A stretch of DNA of 64,000 nt, from positions 1-64,000 of the forward strand of contig JAVBPB010000048.1 in assembly GCA_031549965.1 (NCBI GenBank). The letters are read 5' to 3'. The stretch is from JAVBPB01 sp031549965 (GTDB lineage: Bacteria; Bacillota; Clostridia; Lachnospirales; Lachnospiraceae). This document shows, in pieces, positions 29,533-39,188 of the stretch; positions within the stretch are counted from its first letter, which is position 1, and each line of letters opens with the position of its first letter. Below the pieces are notes generated by a model that saw only the letters and a program-made list of their open reading frames with translations, made no database searches and was not told the origin of the DNA. The translations under genes and the position numbers were made by a program.

Positions 29533-29728
29533 AATAATTATCCTCTCTTTTTTAATTTTCCTCTACATAATATCATTTTTATTGTCAAAATACCATTAAA
29601 AAATAATTAAATTATTATTTAAATAATTTTAATTAAATAATCTTATTGGAAAAATGTTGAAGTATATTTTTTTCACATCTACAGATACTAACTTCACAAA
29701 ATTATATATAAGAAAGGATAATATTATT

Positions 29729-30526
29729 ATGAAAAAGTTTAAAAGTTCTAAAAGTTTATTATTAGTTTTATTATTTGCATTTACAATGACTTTAACAGCA
29801 TGTACCTCAGCAAATAACGATTTGGATGATTTGGATGATCTTGATACTACAAATATGACTAATACTACAAGTATTACAACAAGATCATCTATGACAGACA
29901 CAACTAACACTACAGGTGCAACTAATAATACTACTAACACAACTAATAATACCACAAACAATACCACTAATAACACTACCAATAACACAACCAATACTAC
30001 TAATAACACTACTAATAGTACAACTAATACTACTAGTGATACAAGTAGTACAACTGGAGCTAACAGCTCCAGTAATTTAAATAAAGGCAATTATACTGCT
30101 ATTACTGTTAATACTTTAACCACTACTAAAAAGACTGAGGCCCTAAATAATTCTCCCTATATTTCTGCTATTATGTCAAAATATACAGGTATTACAAACA
30201 ATGTGCCAACATATAAGTCTGGAAGTAAAATGACTATTGATTTTATCTTTAATAATTATCATTTAAATAATAATAATAAGTCCAGCACCTCAAGCACATA
30301 TGAAAAATTAACTGTTTTTATATATAAAACTTCTATATCAGATGATAATTTAGTTGCAGAACATAAAATTGATACTTTCAAAAAAAGTAAATTAGATACC
30401 GGAAGAAATTTTACTCATAAATGTACTTTTACAGTACCAAAAAAATCTGGTTCTTATTTATATAAAGCCGTAATTAATAGAAATGATAAAGAAGAAACGT
30501 ATTATGATTATTTTAATGTTAAATAA
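29729..30526 (+). CDS. Asn/Thr-rich lipoprotein, unknown function
   Basis: 265 residues from ATG 29729. The start was chosen because the lipoprotein signal peptide MKKFKSSKSLLLVLLFAF begins there; the longer frame upstream adds no signal. Lipobox LTAC gives lipidated C25, so it should be anchored outside the membrane. Residues about 35-111 are a low-complexity linker dominated by Asn-Thr-Thr repeats. The carboxy-terminal 150 residues look like a single beta-sandwich ending in TYYDYFNVK, reminiscent of Ig-like extracellular domains. No function assigned. It diverges from the SPFH gene, and I infer a surface role only from the lipobox. Confidence 0.82.
   Translation: MKKFKSSKSLLLVLLFAFTMTLTACTSANNDLDDLDDLDTTNMTNTTSITTRSSMTDTTNTTGATNNTTNTTNNTTNNTTNNTTNNTTNTTNNTTNSTTNTTSDTSSTTGANSSSNLNKGNYTAITVNTLTTTKKTEALNNSPYISAIMSKYTGITNNVPTYKSGSKMTIDFIFNNYHLNNNNKSSTSSTYEKLTVFIYKTSISDDNLVAEHKIDTFKKSKLDTGRNFTHKCTFTVPKKSGSYLYKAVINRNDKEETYYDYFNVK
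29849..30060 (+). repeat. Asn-Thr coding low-complexity repeat
   Basis: Tandem ACT/AAT/ACC codons encode strings of NNTTNNTT in the lipoprotein linker. The opposite strand shows a spurious Val/Leu frame because of this composition. Such tracts are prone to length change. Confidence 0.85.
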
Positions 30527-30637
30527 TGCGGAAAATATTACTATACACAGCTTTTTAAAATCTGTGAATGGTAATTATATATTTCCAATACATAATCTCT
30601 TAAATCTAAATTATTTAAATATGTCTATAAAAAAATA

Positions 30638-30668
30638 TTGACATTTTGGATTTTTCGTTTAATATAAA
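30638..30668 (+). promoter_or_regulatory. probable promoter of ddh
   Basis: Consensus -35 TTGACA (30638-30643). The -10 is either AATATA after 17 bp (30661-30666) or TATAAA after 19 bp (30663-30668). The leader would be about 40 nt. Confidence 0.5.
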
Positions 30669-30712
30669 ATTATATGTTTTTAAGAAAAATCTAAATAAAA
30701 GGAGTGTTACAC

Positions 30713-31687
30713 ATGATTAAAATTGGAATTGTAGGTTATGGCAACTTGGGAAAAGGTATTGAAAAAGCTATTAGTAAGAATGTCGATATGAATTTAGTCG
30801 CTGTTTTTTCACGAAGACCTAAAGGAAGTTTTTCTACACTGTCAAATGCACCTGTTTATGAAATGTCTGATATAACCAATTTTACTGATACAATAGATCT
30901 ATTAATTCTTTGTGGTGGTTCTGCAACTGATTTACCTGAACAAGGGCCATACCTTGCAAGTATGTTTAATACAGTTGATAGTTTTGATACTCATGCTAAT
31001 ATCTTTGATTATTACAATAAAATGAATGAAGTAGCAAAAAATTCTAATAAGTTATCTTTAATTTCATGTGGTTGGGATCCTGGTTTATTTTCCCTTGCAA
31101 GATGTTTATTCTCTTCAATATTACCAGATGGAAAAGATTATACATTCTGGGGAAAGGGCGTAAGTCAGGGGCATTCTGATGCTATAAGACGTATACCGGG
31201 AGTAATTGATGCTCGACAATATACAATTCCTATAGAAAGTTCAATAGAAGCTGCCAGATCAAGCGAAAGACCTAATCTTACTACCAGACAAAAGCATAAA
31301 AGAGATTGTTACGTAGTTGCACAAGACGGTGCTGATCTTAAATCTATTGAAGAATCAATTATTTCTATGCCAAATTATTTCAGTGATTATGATACAACTG
31401 TTAATTTTATTTCTATAGAAGAATTAAATAAAAATCACAATACTCTTCCTCATGGAGGCTTTGTAATTAGGAATGGTGAAACCTCAGATAATAACAATCA
31501 AGTAGTTGAATTATCTCTTAAATTAGACTCTAATCCTGAATTTACATCAAGTATTTTAGTTGCATATGCACGTGCAGTTTATCGTATGGCTAATGAAGGA
31601 AAAAGCGGTGCTATATCAGTTTTAGATATTCCTTTTAGTTACCTTAGTCAAACTTCAAAGGAAGATTTATTAAAGTCTATCGTGTAA
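30713..31687 (+). CDS. ddh: meso-diaminopimelate D-dehydrogenase
   Basis: NADPH-linked enzyme (EC 1.4.1.16) that makes meso-diaminopimelate from tetrahydrodipicolinate in one step, feeding lysine and peptidoglycan. It is 324 residues long. The Rossmann motif is at the start (IGIVGYGNLGKGIEKAI), followed by SRRP and the family-specific blocks THANIFDYY, SCGWDPGLFSLAR and WGKGVSQGHSDAIRRI. ATG 30713 is preferred over GTG 30704 because AAAAGGAG ends 8 nt before it and includes the first base of that GTG. It is plus strand and probably alone, since a separate promoter precedes the next gene. Confidence 0.95.
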   Translation: MIKIGIVGYGNLGKGIEKAISKNVDMNLVAVFSRRPKGSFSTLSNAPVYEMSDITNFTDTIDLLILCGGSATDLPEQGPYLASMFNTVDSFDTHANIFDYYNKMNEVAKNSNKLSLISCGWDPGLFSLARCLFSSILPDGKDYTFWGKGVSQGHSDAIRRIPGVIDARQYTIPIESSIEAARSSERPNLTTRQKHKRDCYVVAQDGADLKSIEESIISMPNYFSDYDTTVNFISIEELNKNHNTLPHGGFVIRNGETSDNNNQVVELSLKLDSNPEFTSSILVAYARAVYRMANEGKSGAISVLDIPFSYLSQTSKEDLLKSIV

Positions 31688-31693
31688 TGTTAA

Positions 31694-31722
31694 TTGACTA
31701 AAATTTACCTTTATGGTAATAT
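31694..31722 (+). promoter_or_regulatory. probable promoter of the tagF-like gene
   Basis: -35 TTGACT (31694-31699), 17-bp spacer, -10 TAATAT (31717-31722). Transcription would begin just before the hairpin at 31733. Confidence 0.5.
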
Positions 31723-31732
31723 ATACTAGTAC

Positions 31733-31798
31733 ATCCTCATATACTTAGCACTTTATATTTGTAATGAAACAAATATTAGATGCTAAGTATATGAGGAT
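31733..31798 (+). promoter_or_regulatory. long hairpin at the 5' end of the tagF-like transcript
   Basis: An 18-bp perfect outer stem (ATCCTCATATACTTAGCA and its complement) encloses an inner 8-bp stem (ATATTTGT/ACAAATAT) with an AATGAA loop. No strong T run follows, so it looks less like a ddh terminator than a 5' leader structure. It starts a few bases after the predicted start point. Confidence 0.65.
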
Positions 31799-31840
31799 TT
31801 ATGAAGAGATATGCTTTATTATGTCGAAAGGAGGGATTCT

Positions 31841-34414
31841 ATGAGAAGTATCCCCGTCACCTATATTGACGTAGCTAGTAATTTAATGCAGTTTCATTTT
31901 GAACAAACTAATGAACAGAATTTCAAAATGTCATGTGTTATAAAGAATAAAACTGGAATTATATACGATACTACTCCAATTGTAGATAAGGAAAATCCAG
32001 CTACTTATATAGTTCAAATTGATCTGGATAGACTTCCTGTAATTGAAAATACATTTGAATTAGAAGAAGAGGAAATTGAACCATATTATAAATTATATTT
32101 ACAAATAGAAAATAAGCTATACAATTTTAAAATAGCAGATTATTATTTAATAGAATATTATAATATCATTCAAAAAAGTAATACAAAATATATTTATAAA
32201 CAAAGTAATAATTATTATTTATTCCCTATAGTATTTCCTGACAGGGTTTTAGGTATTGAGGGAAGTTTTTTAACAGATTTTATACACATAAAATCTGACT
32301 TAATGCTGTCTTCACAATCGCTTTTAGAAGATTTACTTGTAGATGAAGATGGTTTTACATTAATACTTCAGGATTCGCCTATAATTAATCTTTCAAACTA
32401 TAATATTATATTACAAAGCCGTGATAATTCCTTTAGATGGAAAAGTGAAACTGTATACAAAGGTACTTCCGAAATAAAAATACCCTTATCCAATTTACTG
32501 GAAGAAATTAATTTCATGGAAAAAATGAGATTTGATATATTTATTGAATATGTTAGTAATAATATAACCCTATTTTCTAAGGTTAGAATTCAAAAAACAA
32601 GATTTCCACATAAATGTGATAGATATTATAAGGAAATACAATTTATCAGTACCGAAGAAATCTATCAGGATGAAGAAAAACATATCAGCTACTTAGTTCC
32701 TTATATAAGAAAAGATTTTCAGTTAGCTATAGTTGTATTAAACGAAAAAACTTTAATTAGTGAAAAAATTAATGTTATTAAAACAGAACTTTTTATAAAG
32801 GGAACTAAGATTAATTTCAAAGTTACTGTGGATATTATTATTGGAACCCCTACTCAATTAGTGCTTGTCCATCGTGGAGTCGAATCTACAGAAAATATTT
32901 TATTACCTCTTGAATATCAGTATCTTGATTCAGGAAAATGTTTAATAAAGGCTACTATCCCTTGTGATCAAATTACTTTACAGCAATTTTACTGGGATAT
33001 CTTTATAAGAGTTGAAAATAATAACGTTGATTGTAACATCCGTGTAAAAAAACCAACAAAGTTAACTAAGCGTAAAATGTATACTGATGTAAGACATCCA
33101 ATTACAATTAACGATCATATAATTATGCCATATATTTCAAAAGGTAATTCTATGTCTTTAATATATCGCCAAAAAAATAAATATGATTCTCCTGTATATA
33201 AATATATGGAGCATGTCGCTTTTTTATTCTTTATAATTTTTGAAAAATGGGTTCGAAAGAAAAAAATATGGCTGGTTTATGAAAAGTACTCCAGCAGTGC
33301 CCAGGATAACAGCTATTACTTTTTTAAATATTGTTATGATAATCAGCCCGATGCCAATGTCTATTATGTTATTGACAAAAAATGCCCTGATTATCAAAAG
33401 CTACTCCCATACAAAAAGCATGTGCTGAATTTTATGAGCTTTAAGCATATGATTTATGCACTTGGAGCTAAATTATTGATATCCTCAGAAGCAAGAGGAC
33501 ATTGCTATGGATGGCGTAAACATAATAGCAGGATTTCCAGAACCCTAAACCGTAAAAAAATTGTTTTTTTACAGCATGGAGTTATCGGATTAAAAAAAGT
33601 AGATAAAATATATAATAAGCATGGCAGTAATGGTGTAACCCTATTTGTTACCAGCTCTGATTATGAAAAGGAATTTATTAAAGAGTTTTTTGGATATAAT
33701 GATGAAGAAGTTATAGTTACTGGATTATGCCGTTGGGACGTACTTGAGGATAAATCTAAAAACTCAAAAGAAATACTTCTTATGCCTACATGGAGAAACT
33801 GGCTTGACGAGGTTAGTGATGAAATATTTATGAATAGTGATTATTATATTAACTATTCTAAGTTTTTAAATGATGAAAGACTAAATAAAACTTTAGACAA
33901 AAATAATGTTACAATCAATTTCTATATACATCCAAAATTTAAAGATTTTATTAGTTCATTTAATATTAATAACTCTAACATTAGATTAATAGCTTTTGGT
34001 GAAGAACCTCTGAATCAATTAATTATGAGATGTTCTTTACTAATAACTGACTATTCCAGTGTTTCATGGGACGTTTATTATCAGGGTAAACCTGTCATCT
34101 TCTATCAGTTCGACTTTGAAGATTATGACAAGCTTCAAGGAAGTTATATGGATATGGAAACTGAGATATTTGGAGACAGAGTGTTTTCTGTGGACAAGTT
34201 AGTTGATTCTATATCTCATTATTGTAACAATAACTTTACAGAAAAACCTGAGTTTGGTAAGATGCGTGATGGTTATTTTAAATATCGTGACCACAATAAT
34301 TGCGAACGTGTTTATAATGAAATTCAATCTTATTTTAATAAAGGTAAGGCAATTCCTGAAATGTCAATAACTGATAGTAATAGTGAATCTGTAGAAGAAA
34401 CTATGATACCTTAA
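31841..34414 (+). CDS. CDP-glycerol:poly(glycerophosphate) glycerophosphotransferase (TagF/TagB family)
   Basis: 857 residues from ATG 31841, chosen because AAGGAGGG lies 6 nt upstream. The carboxy-terminal half (about 440-840) is a Glyphos_transf domain. Visible blocks are FLQHGVIGLKK, HPKF, and ITDYSSVSWDVYYQGKPVIF near 740, which holds the CDP-glycerol binding signature. It should transfer glycerol phosphate from CDP-glycerol onto a teichoic-acid-like or capsular acceptor at the cytoplasmic membrane face. The amino-terminal 400 residues are predicted beta-rich repeats of unclear role, as in some capsule-linked members. A CDP-glycerol-type cytidylyltransferase is encoded in the capsule locus at 47311-47739 and could supply the donor. 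Confidence 0.88.
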   Translation: MRSIPVTYIDVASNLMQFHFEQTNEQNFKMSCVIKNKTGIIYDTTPIVDKENPATYIVQIDLDRLPVIENTFELEEEEIEPYYKLYLQIENKLYNFKIADYYLIEYYNIIQKSNTKYIYKQSNNYYLFPIVFPDRVLGIEGSFLTDFIHIKSDLMLSSQSLLEDLLVDEDGFTLILQDSPIINLSNYNIILQSRDNSFRWKSETVYKGTSEIKIPLSNLLEEINFMEKMRFDIFIEYVSNNITLFSKVRIQKTRFPHKCDRYYKEIQFISTEEIYQDEEKHISYLVPYIRKDFQLAIVVLNEKTLISEKINVIKTELFIKGTKINFKVTVDIIIGTPTQLVLVHRGVESTENILLPLEYQYLDSGKCLIKATIPCDQITLQQFYWDIFIRVENNNVDCNIRVKKPTKLTKRKMYTDVRHPITINDHIIMPYISKGNSMSLIYRQKNKYDSPVYKYMEHVAFLFFIIFEKWVRKKKIWLVYEKYSSSAQDNSYYFFKYCYDNQPDANVYYVIDKKCPDYQKLLPYKKHVLNFMSFKHMIYALGAKLLISSEARGHCYGWRKHNSRISRTLNRKKIVFLQHGVIGLKKVDKIYNKHGSNGVTLFVTSSDYEKEFIKEFFGYNDEEVIVTGLCRWDVLEDKSKNSKEILLMPTWRNWLDEVSDEIFMNSDYYINYSKFLNDERLNKTLDKNNVTINFYIHPKFKDFISSFNINNSNIRLIAFGEEPLNQLIMRCSLLITDYSSVSWDVYYQGKPVIFYQFDFEDYDKLQGSYMDMETEIFGDRVFSVDKLVDSISHYCNNNFTEKPEFGKMRDGYFKYRDHNNCERVYNEIQSYFNKGKAIPEMSITDSNSESVEETMIP

Positions 34415-34421
34415 TAATGTT

Positions 34422-34465
34422 AAAAAAGCAGATATGGTTAAATATTAAATCATATCTGCTTTTTT
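34422..34465. terminator. bidirectional terminator between tagF-like and prsA-like genes
   Basis: A perfect 15-bp stem, AAAAAAGCAGATATG and its complement, gives A and T runs on both sides. It lies between convergent stop codons 54 bp apart. Confidence 0.9.
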
Positions 34466-34468
34466 CAT

Positions 34469-35521
34469 TTATTCTGTTATTGTTGTCTCAACTGTGGTTT
34501 CATCTGTTGCTGACTCATCCGCTGATGTTTCTTCTGACGTTTCTTCTGTTGGTGTAATAAATGTAACTGTATTCCACACTTCATCATTTACAGTAACCTT
34601 ATAGTTAGGTTCCCAACCTTCATATATAACACCAAATTCTTCTTGAAGCTTTTGGTTTATTATTTCTTCTTTTTTGGTTGCTGTCGCATCTGCATCAAAA
34701 TCACTTACGCAATATAGTATGTGATATCCATAGGTAGTTTCTACAACTCCGCTAAATTCTCCTGTTTTTAAAGCATATGCTGCTTCTTCAAATGCAGGAT
34801 CCATTTCACCTTTTCCAAATGTATATTCAACTCCACCCGGATCTTCTGTCTTTTCTTCAGCAAATGCCTTAAAATCTTCTGCTTTTTTACCATCTGCTAA
34901 AAATCCTTCTGCTTTTTCAAGTGCCTTAGCTTTTTCTTCATCTGAAAATGGTGTTGTTGTTCCATCTTCATTCTGTGTTGAAGTTAATACTAGAAGATGT
35001 TGAATAGTAATCTGTTTTGCTTCATCATCAGACACATCTGTATTAATATCCTTAGTTGATTCTTCAAATACATGATTAGCTAAATAATTCTCTGTATATA
35101 CCTTAGTCATTAATTCAGTTGTAATAGTCTTGTCAGGAGCTTCTGATGCCTCATTAGACTCTATAAATTGTTTTACTAAATCATCAACTTCTGTTTTTTC
35201 GTCCTCAGTTAAGGTGATTCCAAGTTCTTTTGCTTTATCATTGCAAATCTTTAAGTAAGTAAGCTGATCAATAACTGATTGTTTTACTTGTTGTTCTAAT
35301 GTAGTTTCACCTAAGCTTACGCCCCATATATCAGTGCCATACATTGACTCATATTGGTATCTTACTGAATTGGCATAAACCATTGCTTCATCTAAGTATA
35401 CTTTATTATCCCCTACAGTTACAACTAAGTCAGTATTACCATTTTGACAACCTACTAGGGCAAAAATAGATAATGCTAACACAAGCATCATTGCTATTTT
35501 TTGCTTAATGTTCTTTTTCAT
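34469..35521 (-). CDS. prsA: PrsA-like foldase lipoprotein (parvulin peptidyl-prolyl isomerase)
   Basis: 350 residues. The lipoprotein signal ends in lipobox LVGC with C25, so it should be anchored outside the membrane and fold secreted proteins. A SurA-N-like helical region (about 35-165) is followed by one parvulin/rotamase domain (about 170-290, beginning ITIQHLLVLTS, with GYHILYC near its end). The carboxy end is a Thr/Glu/Ser-rich tail. It ends the pth-mfd-prsA run, 58 bp after mfd, an order well known in Firmicutes. AGGAGG precedes the ATG. Confidence 0.9.
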   Translation of the reverse strand: MKKNIKQKIAMMLVLALSIFALVGCQNGNTDLVVTVGDNKVYLDEAMVYANSVRYQYESMYGTDIWGVSLGETTLEQQVKQSVIDQLTYLKICNDKAKELGITLTEDEKTEVDDLVKQFIESNEASEAPDKTITTELMTKVYTENYLANHVFEESTKDINTDVSDDEAKQITIQHLLVLTSTQNEDGTTTPFSDEEKAKALEKAEGFLADGKKAEDFKAFAEEKTEDPGGVEYTFGKGEMDPAFEEAAYALKTGEFSGVVETTYGYHILYCVSDFDADATATKKEEIINQKLQEEFGVIYEGWEPNYKVTVNDEVWNTVTFITPTEETSEETSADESATDETTVETTITE

Positions 35522-35579
35522 TTTCTTCCTCCTAAATATTCCTATTTTTATCTTACTAGTCCATTATAAAGTATTTTTT

Positions 35580-38500
35580 TTAATCAATCAACAACTTTAT
35601 GTCATTTAACAGTTTTTTCACACTTTTTAGTACTGCTGGCATTTCCTTTTTGCTATTTTTCCCAATCTCGTATATAAAATGAGGTATTTCTTTAATAGAA
35701 AATTTCAACTTATTATCGTATTCTTTTACAAGTTCAGGAATTTTATTCACATCAAGCTTTGCCTTGTTATAAAGTGTTAGAACAAGATTTTTGTTTTTAT
35801 GCTCTATTTGAGTTATATATACTTTGTGAGCCATAGCCTTTATTAAAGCTATATCTAAAAGATTTATAACTGTATTTGGAATTTCTCCAAATCTGTCAGT
35901 TAACTCTTCTTGCATATCTGAGTATTCTTCCTCATTTTCTATACTGGCAATTCTTTTATAAATGTCTAGCTTCTGATATTCACTTTTTACATATGTTGCG
36001 GGAATATATGCATCTATATCAATATCAACTGTTGTGTCATATAATTCATCACCGTCTATTTCACCCTTTAATGCTTTTACTGCATCGTTTAGCATCTTAC
36101 AGTACAAATCATAACCAACAGCCTCCATATGACCATGCTGCTGTGCACCAAGTATATTTCCGGCACCTCTGATTTCTAAGTCCCTCATAGCAATCTTAAA
36201 TCCTGATCCTAATTCAGTAAATTCCCTTATTGCCTGTAATCTTTTTTCAGCAATTTCTTTTAGCATCTTATCTCTTTTATACATTAAAAATGCATATGCC
36301 GTACGATTAGATCTTCCTACCCTTCCTCTTAACTGATAAAGTTGCGATAATCCCAGCCTATCCGCATCATGTATTATCATTGTATTAACATTTGAAATGT
36401 CAAGACCGGTTTCTATAATAGTTGTTGATACTAATACATCTATTTCTCCATTAATAAAATCAAACATTATTTTTTCTAGTTCTCTTTCTTTCATCTGCCC
36501 ATGGGCAAATGATACATTGGCTTCAGGAACTAGCTTAGATACCATAAGTGCTATTTCATCTATGTTATTTACACGATTGTATACATAATACACCTGTCCG
36601 CCTCTGGAAAGCTCTCTATTAATTGCTTCTCTTATTATTTCCTCATTCTGTTCAAGAATATATGTCTGTATAGGCATTCTGTCAACCGGCGGTTCCTCAA
36701 GTACGCTCATGTCTCTTATTCCTATAAGGCTCATGTGAAGAGTTCTTGGTATTGGCGTTGCTGATAGAGTTAAAACATCCACATCTCCCTTTAAATTTTT
36801 AATTTTTTCTTTATGGGTTACTCCAAATCTTTGCTCCTCATCTACTATTAATAAACCAAGATTTCTAAATCCTATATCAGATGACAAAACTCTATGAGTT
36901 CCTATAACAATATCCATTTGACCCTTTTTTAATGCCTCTATAGTCTTTTTTTGTTCAGATGGAGTTCTAAATCTTGAAAGCATACTAATATTTATTGGAA
37001 AGTCCTTCATTCTTTGTACAAATGTATTGTAATGTTGTTGAGCAAGTATTGTTGTCGGTACTAAATAAATTACCTGTTTTCCATCCTGAACTGCTTTAAA
37101 AGCAGCCCTTATGGCAATTTCAGTTTTTCCGTATCCTACATCACCACAAATTAATCTATCCATTATCTTTTTGCTTTCCATGTCAGACTTAGTAGCTTCA
37201 ATTGCTTTTAGCTGATCATCGGTTTCATCATAAGGAAACATTTCTTCAAATTCTCTTTGCCAAATAGTATCTGGTGCAAACTCATATCCTTCTCTTGACT
37301 GTCTTATAGCGTAAAGTTTTACCAGATCTGCTGCAACATCTTTAACGGCACTTTTAACTTTTGTTTTAGTTTTATGCCAATCCATTGAACCAAGCTTATT
37401 AAGTTTTGGCTTTTTTGCATCTGCACTTGAATATTTTTGAATAACATCAAGACCTGTGGCAAGTATATACAATGTTCCATCATTTGCATATTCTATTTTT
37501 ATATAATCTTTTGCTATTTTATCAACTTCGATTTTTTCAATACCCTTATATACTCCTAAGCCATGGTTTTCATGAACAACATAATCACCAATATTTAAAT
37601 CTGTAAAGTTTTGTATCTTCTTACCTTCATAGCTTACTTTTTTACGTTTTTTCTGTTTTTTCTCCCCAAATATATCACTTTCAGAAATAACAACCAGTTT
37701 TGTAAGTGGATATTCAAAACCTTTATGAAGGTTTCCGTATGCTGTTATAATTTCTCCAGGCTTTGCTTCTCTTTCAAAGTCCTCACAATAATATGCATTT
37801 AATTCGTAATCATTTCTAAGATCATCGCTTAATCGTCTGGCTCTGGTTCTTGAATTGGTTAAAAGAATTACTCTGTGTCCATTCTTTTTCCATTTCTTTA
37901 AGTCCTTCACAAGCTCTTCAAAATTATTGTTATACGGATTAATTGATTTAACAGTAAAATCATATTTGTCTAACACCAAAAAAGCACTAGTTTTATAATC
38001 TAGTGTGCTGAGTAATATTGTATTCATACTGCTAAGCTTAACGTATATCTCTTTAAAGCTGTAGATTATGTTTGCTTGACTTGGAAGTATATAGCCCTTT
38101 TCTAGTCTTCCAATCATACCTTCCCTAAATTCTGTCTCAACAGCTTCTCCTTTTTCAGTTATTCTGCTTGGCTCATCTATAAATACTACTGTGCTTTTAT
38201 CTTTAAAATAGTCAAAGAAAGAAATAGTGTTATCAAAAAAGTATTTTACATAACTATCTAAACCCAATGAATTATTAAAATTCTCAATACTTTCTTTAAA
38301 TTCTTCTATAATATTACTAATTCTTTTGGCTTCTTCGGTTTTAAAATCATCTCTTAAAGTTTTTACATATTTATTTTTTTCTTCCTCTATTTTATATATG
38401 CCATTTTCAATTAGTTCTTTATCTAGTAAGACTTCTGCTGCGGGATATATTATAGCTTCGTTAATGTTCTCTATTGATCTTTGGCTGTCAATATCAAAGG

Positions 38501-39107
38501 TTCTGATTGAATCAATTTCGTTATCCCACAACTCAATTCGATATGGTACTTCATCAGTTAATGTAAAAATATCAATTATTCCACCTCTGATTGCAAATTG
38601 TCCTTGTGCTTCTACCTGACCAGTCCTTTCATATCCCATATTAGATAATTTAAGCTTAAGCTTTTCTAAGTCAATTTGTTCTCCCTGTTTTAGAGAAATT
38701 ACTGATTTTTCAATCATCTCAAGTGGCAGAACATTATCTATTCCTGCATCAATAGTTGTTATTATTGTAATGGGTTCTTTTTCAATCAGCTTCTTTATTA
38801 CATCTAATCTTTGTTTGATTATAAGATTTCCTCTAATGTCTGCACTATAAAAAATCACGTCTTTTGAGGGATATATTGAAACCTTTTTATCAAAGAATTT
38901 GTAATCTTCATATATTTCTTTTGCCTTTAAATCACTATAGGTTACAATTATTTTTATTAAGTAATCTTCTCCCAAGCCATTAATTAAATGACATTTTTGT
39001 GAATCTATACATCCACTGATATGAACAGGCAGTTTACCATTTTTTAGCTTTTCTTTAACATCCACATATTCTTTTAATTCATTTAATGGTTGAGTAAACA
39101 TTTTCAT
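35580..39107 (-). CDS. mfd: transcription-repair coupling factor Mfd
   Basis: ATP-driven DNA translocase that removes stalled RNA polymerase and recruits UvrA. It is about 1175 residues from ATG 39107; a GTG at 39119 is also in frame, but the GAGG site is too close to it. In order: a UvrB-like amino-terminal region, an RNA polymerase interaction domain (DYVVHENHGLGVYKGIEKI near 515), Walker A GDVGYGKTE near 655, motif DEEQRFG near 755, helicase motif VI QLRGRVGRSNR near 915 and a carboxy-terminal TRCF domain. All motifs are intact. It lies 81 bp after pth. Confidence 0.97.
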   Translation of the reverse strand: MKMFTQPLNELKEYVDVKEKLKNGKLPVHISGCIDSQKCHLINGLGEDYLIKIIVTYSDLKAKEIYEDYKFFDKKVSIYPSKDVIFYSADIRGNLIIKQRLDVIKKLIEKEPITIITTIDAGIDNVLPLEMIEKSVISLKQGEQIDLEKLKLKLSNMGYERTGQVEAQGQFAIRGGIIDIFTLTDEVPYRIELWDNEIDSIRTFDIDSQRSIENINEAIIYPAAEVLLDKELIENGIYKIEEEKNKYVKTLRDDFKTEEAKRISNIIEEFKESIENFNNSLGLDSYVKYFFDNTISFFDYFKDKSTVVFIDEPSRITEKGEAVETEFREGMIGRLEKGYILPSQANIIYSFKEIYVKLSSMNTILLSTLDYKTSAFLVLDKYDFTVKSINPYNNNFEELVKDLKKWKKNGHRVILLTNSRTRARRLSDDLRNDYELNAYYCEDFEREAKPGEIITAYGNLHKGFEYPLTKLVVISESDIFGEKKQKKRKKVSYEGKKIQNFTDLNIGDYVVHENHGLGVYKGIEKIEVDKIAKDYIKIEYANDGTLYILATGLDVIQKYSSADAKKPKLNKLGSMDWHKTKTKVKSAVKDVAADLVKLYAIRQSREGYEFAPDTIWQREFEEMFPYDETDDQLKAIEATKSDMESKKIMDRLICGDVGYGKTEIAIRAAFKAVQDGKQVIYLVPTTILAQQHYNTFVQRMKDFPINISMLSRFRTPSEQKKTIEALKKGQMDIVIGTHRVLSSDIGFRNLGLLIVDEEQRFGVTHKEKIKNLKGDVDVLTLSATPIPRTLHMSLIGIRDMSVLEEPPVDRMPIQTYILEQNEEIIREAINRELSRGGQVYYVYNRVNNIDEIALMVSKLVPEANVSFAHGQMKERELEKIMFDFINGEIDVLVSTTIIETGLDISNVNTMIIHDADRLGLSQLYQLRGRVGRSNRTAYAFLMYKRDKMLKEIAEKRLQAIREFTELGSGFKIAMRDLEIRGAGNILGAQQHGHMEAVGYDLYCKMLNDAVKALKGEIDGDELYDTTVDIDIDAYIPATYVKSEYQKLDIYKRIASIENEEEYSDMQEELTDRFGEIPNTVINLLDIALIKAMAHKVYITQIEHKNKNLVLTLYNKAKLDVNKIPELVKEYDNKLKFSIKEIPHFIYEIGKNSKKEMPAVLKSVKKLLNDIKLLID

Positions 39108-39188
39108 GGGATGTCCCACCTCGTTTTCATAATTTGACCTCCGGCTTTTATATCTTTTAAATGCTTTATATTTTCTATTATTTAAAAT

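Noticed and set aside
29629..30090. A 153-codon minus-strand frame rich in Val and Leu
   Set aside because: It is the reverse complement of the Asn/Thr codon repeats of the lipoprotein, lacks a ribosome site, and its sequence is low complexity.
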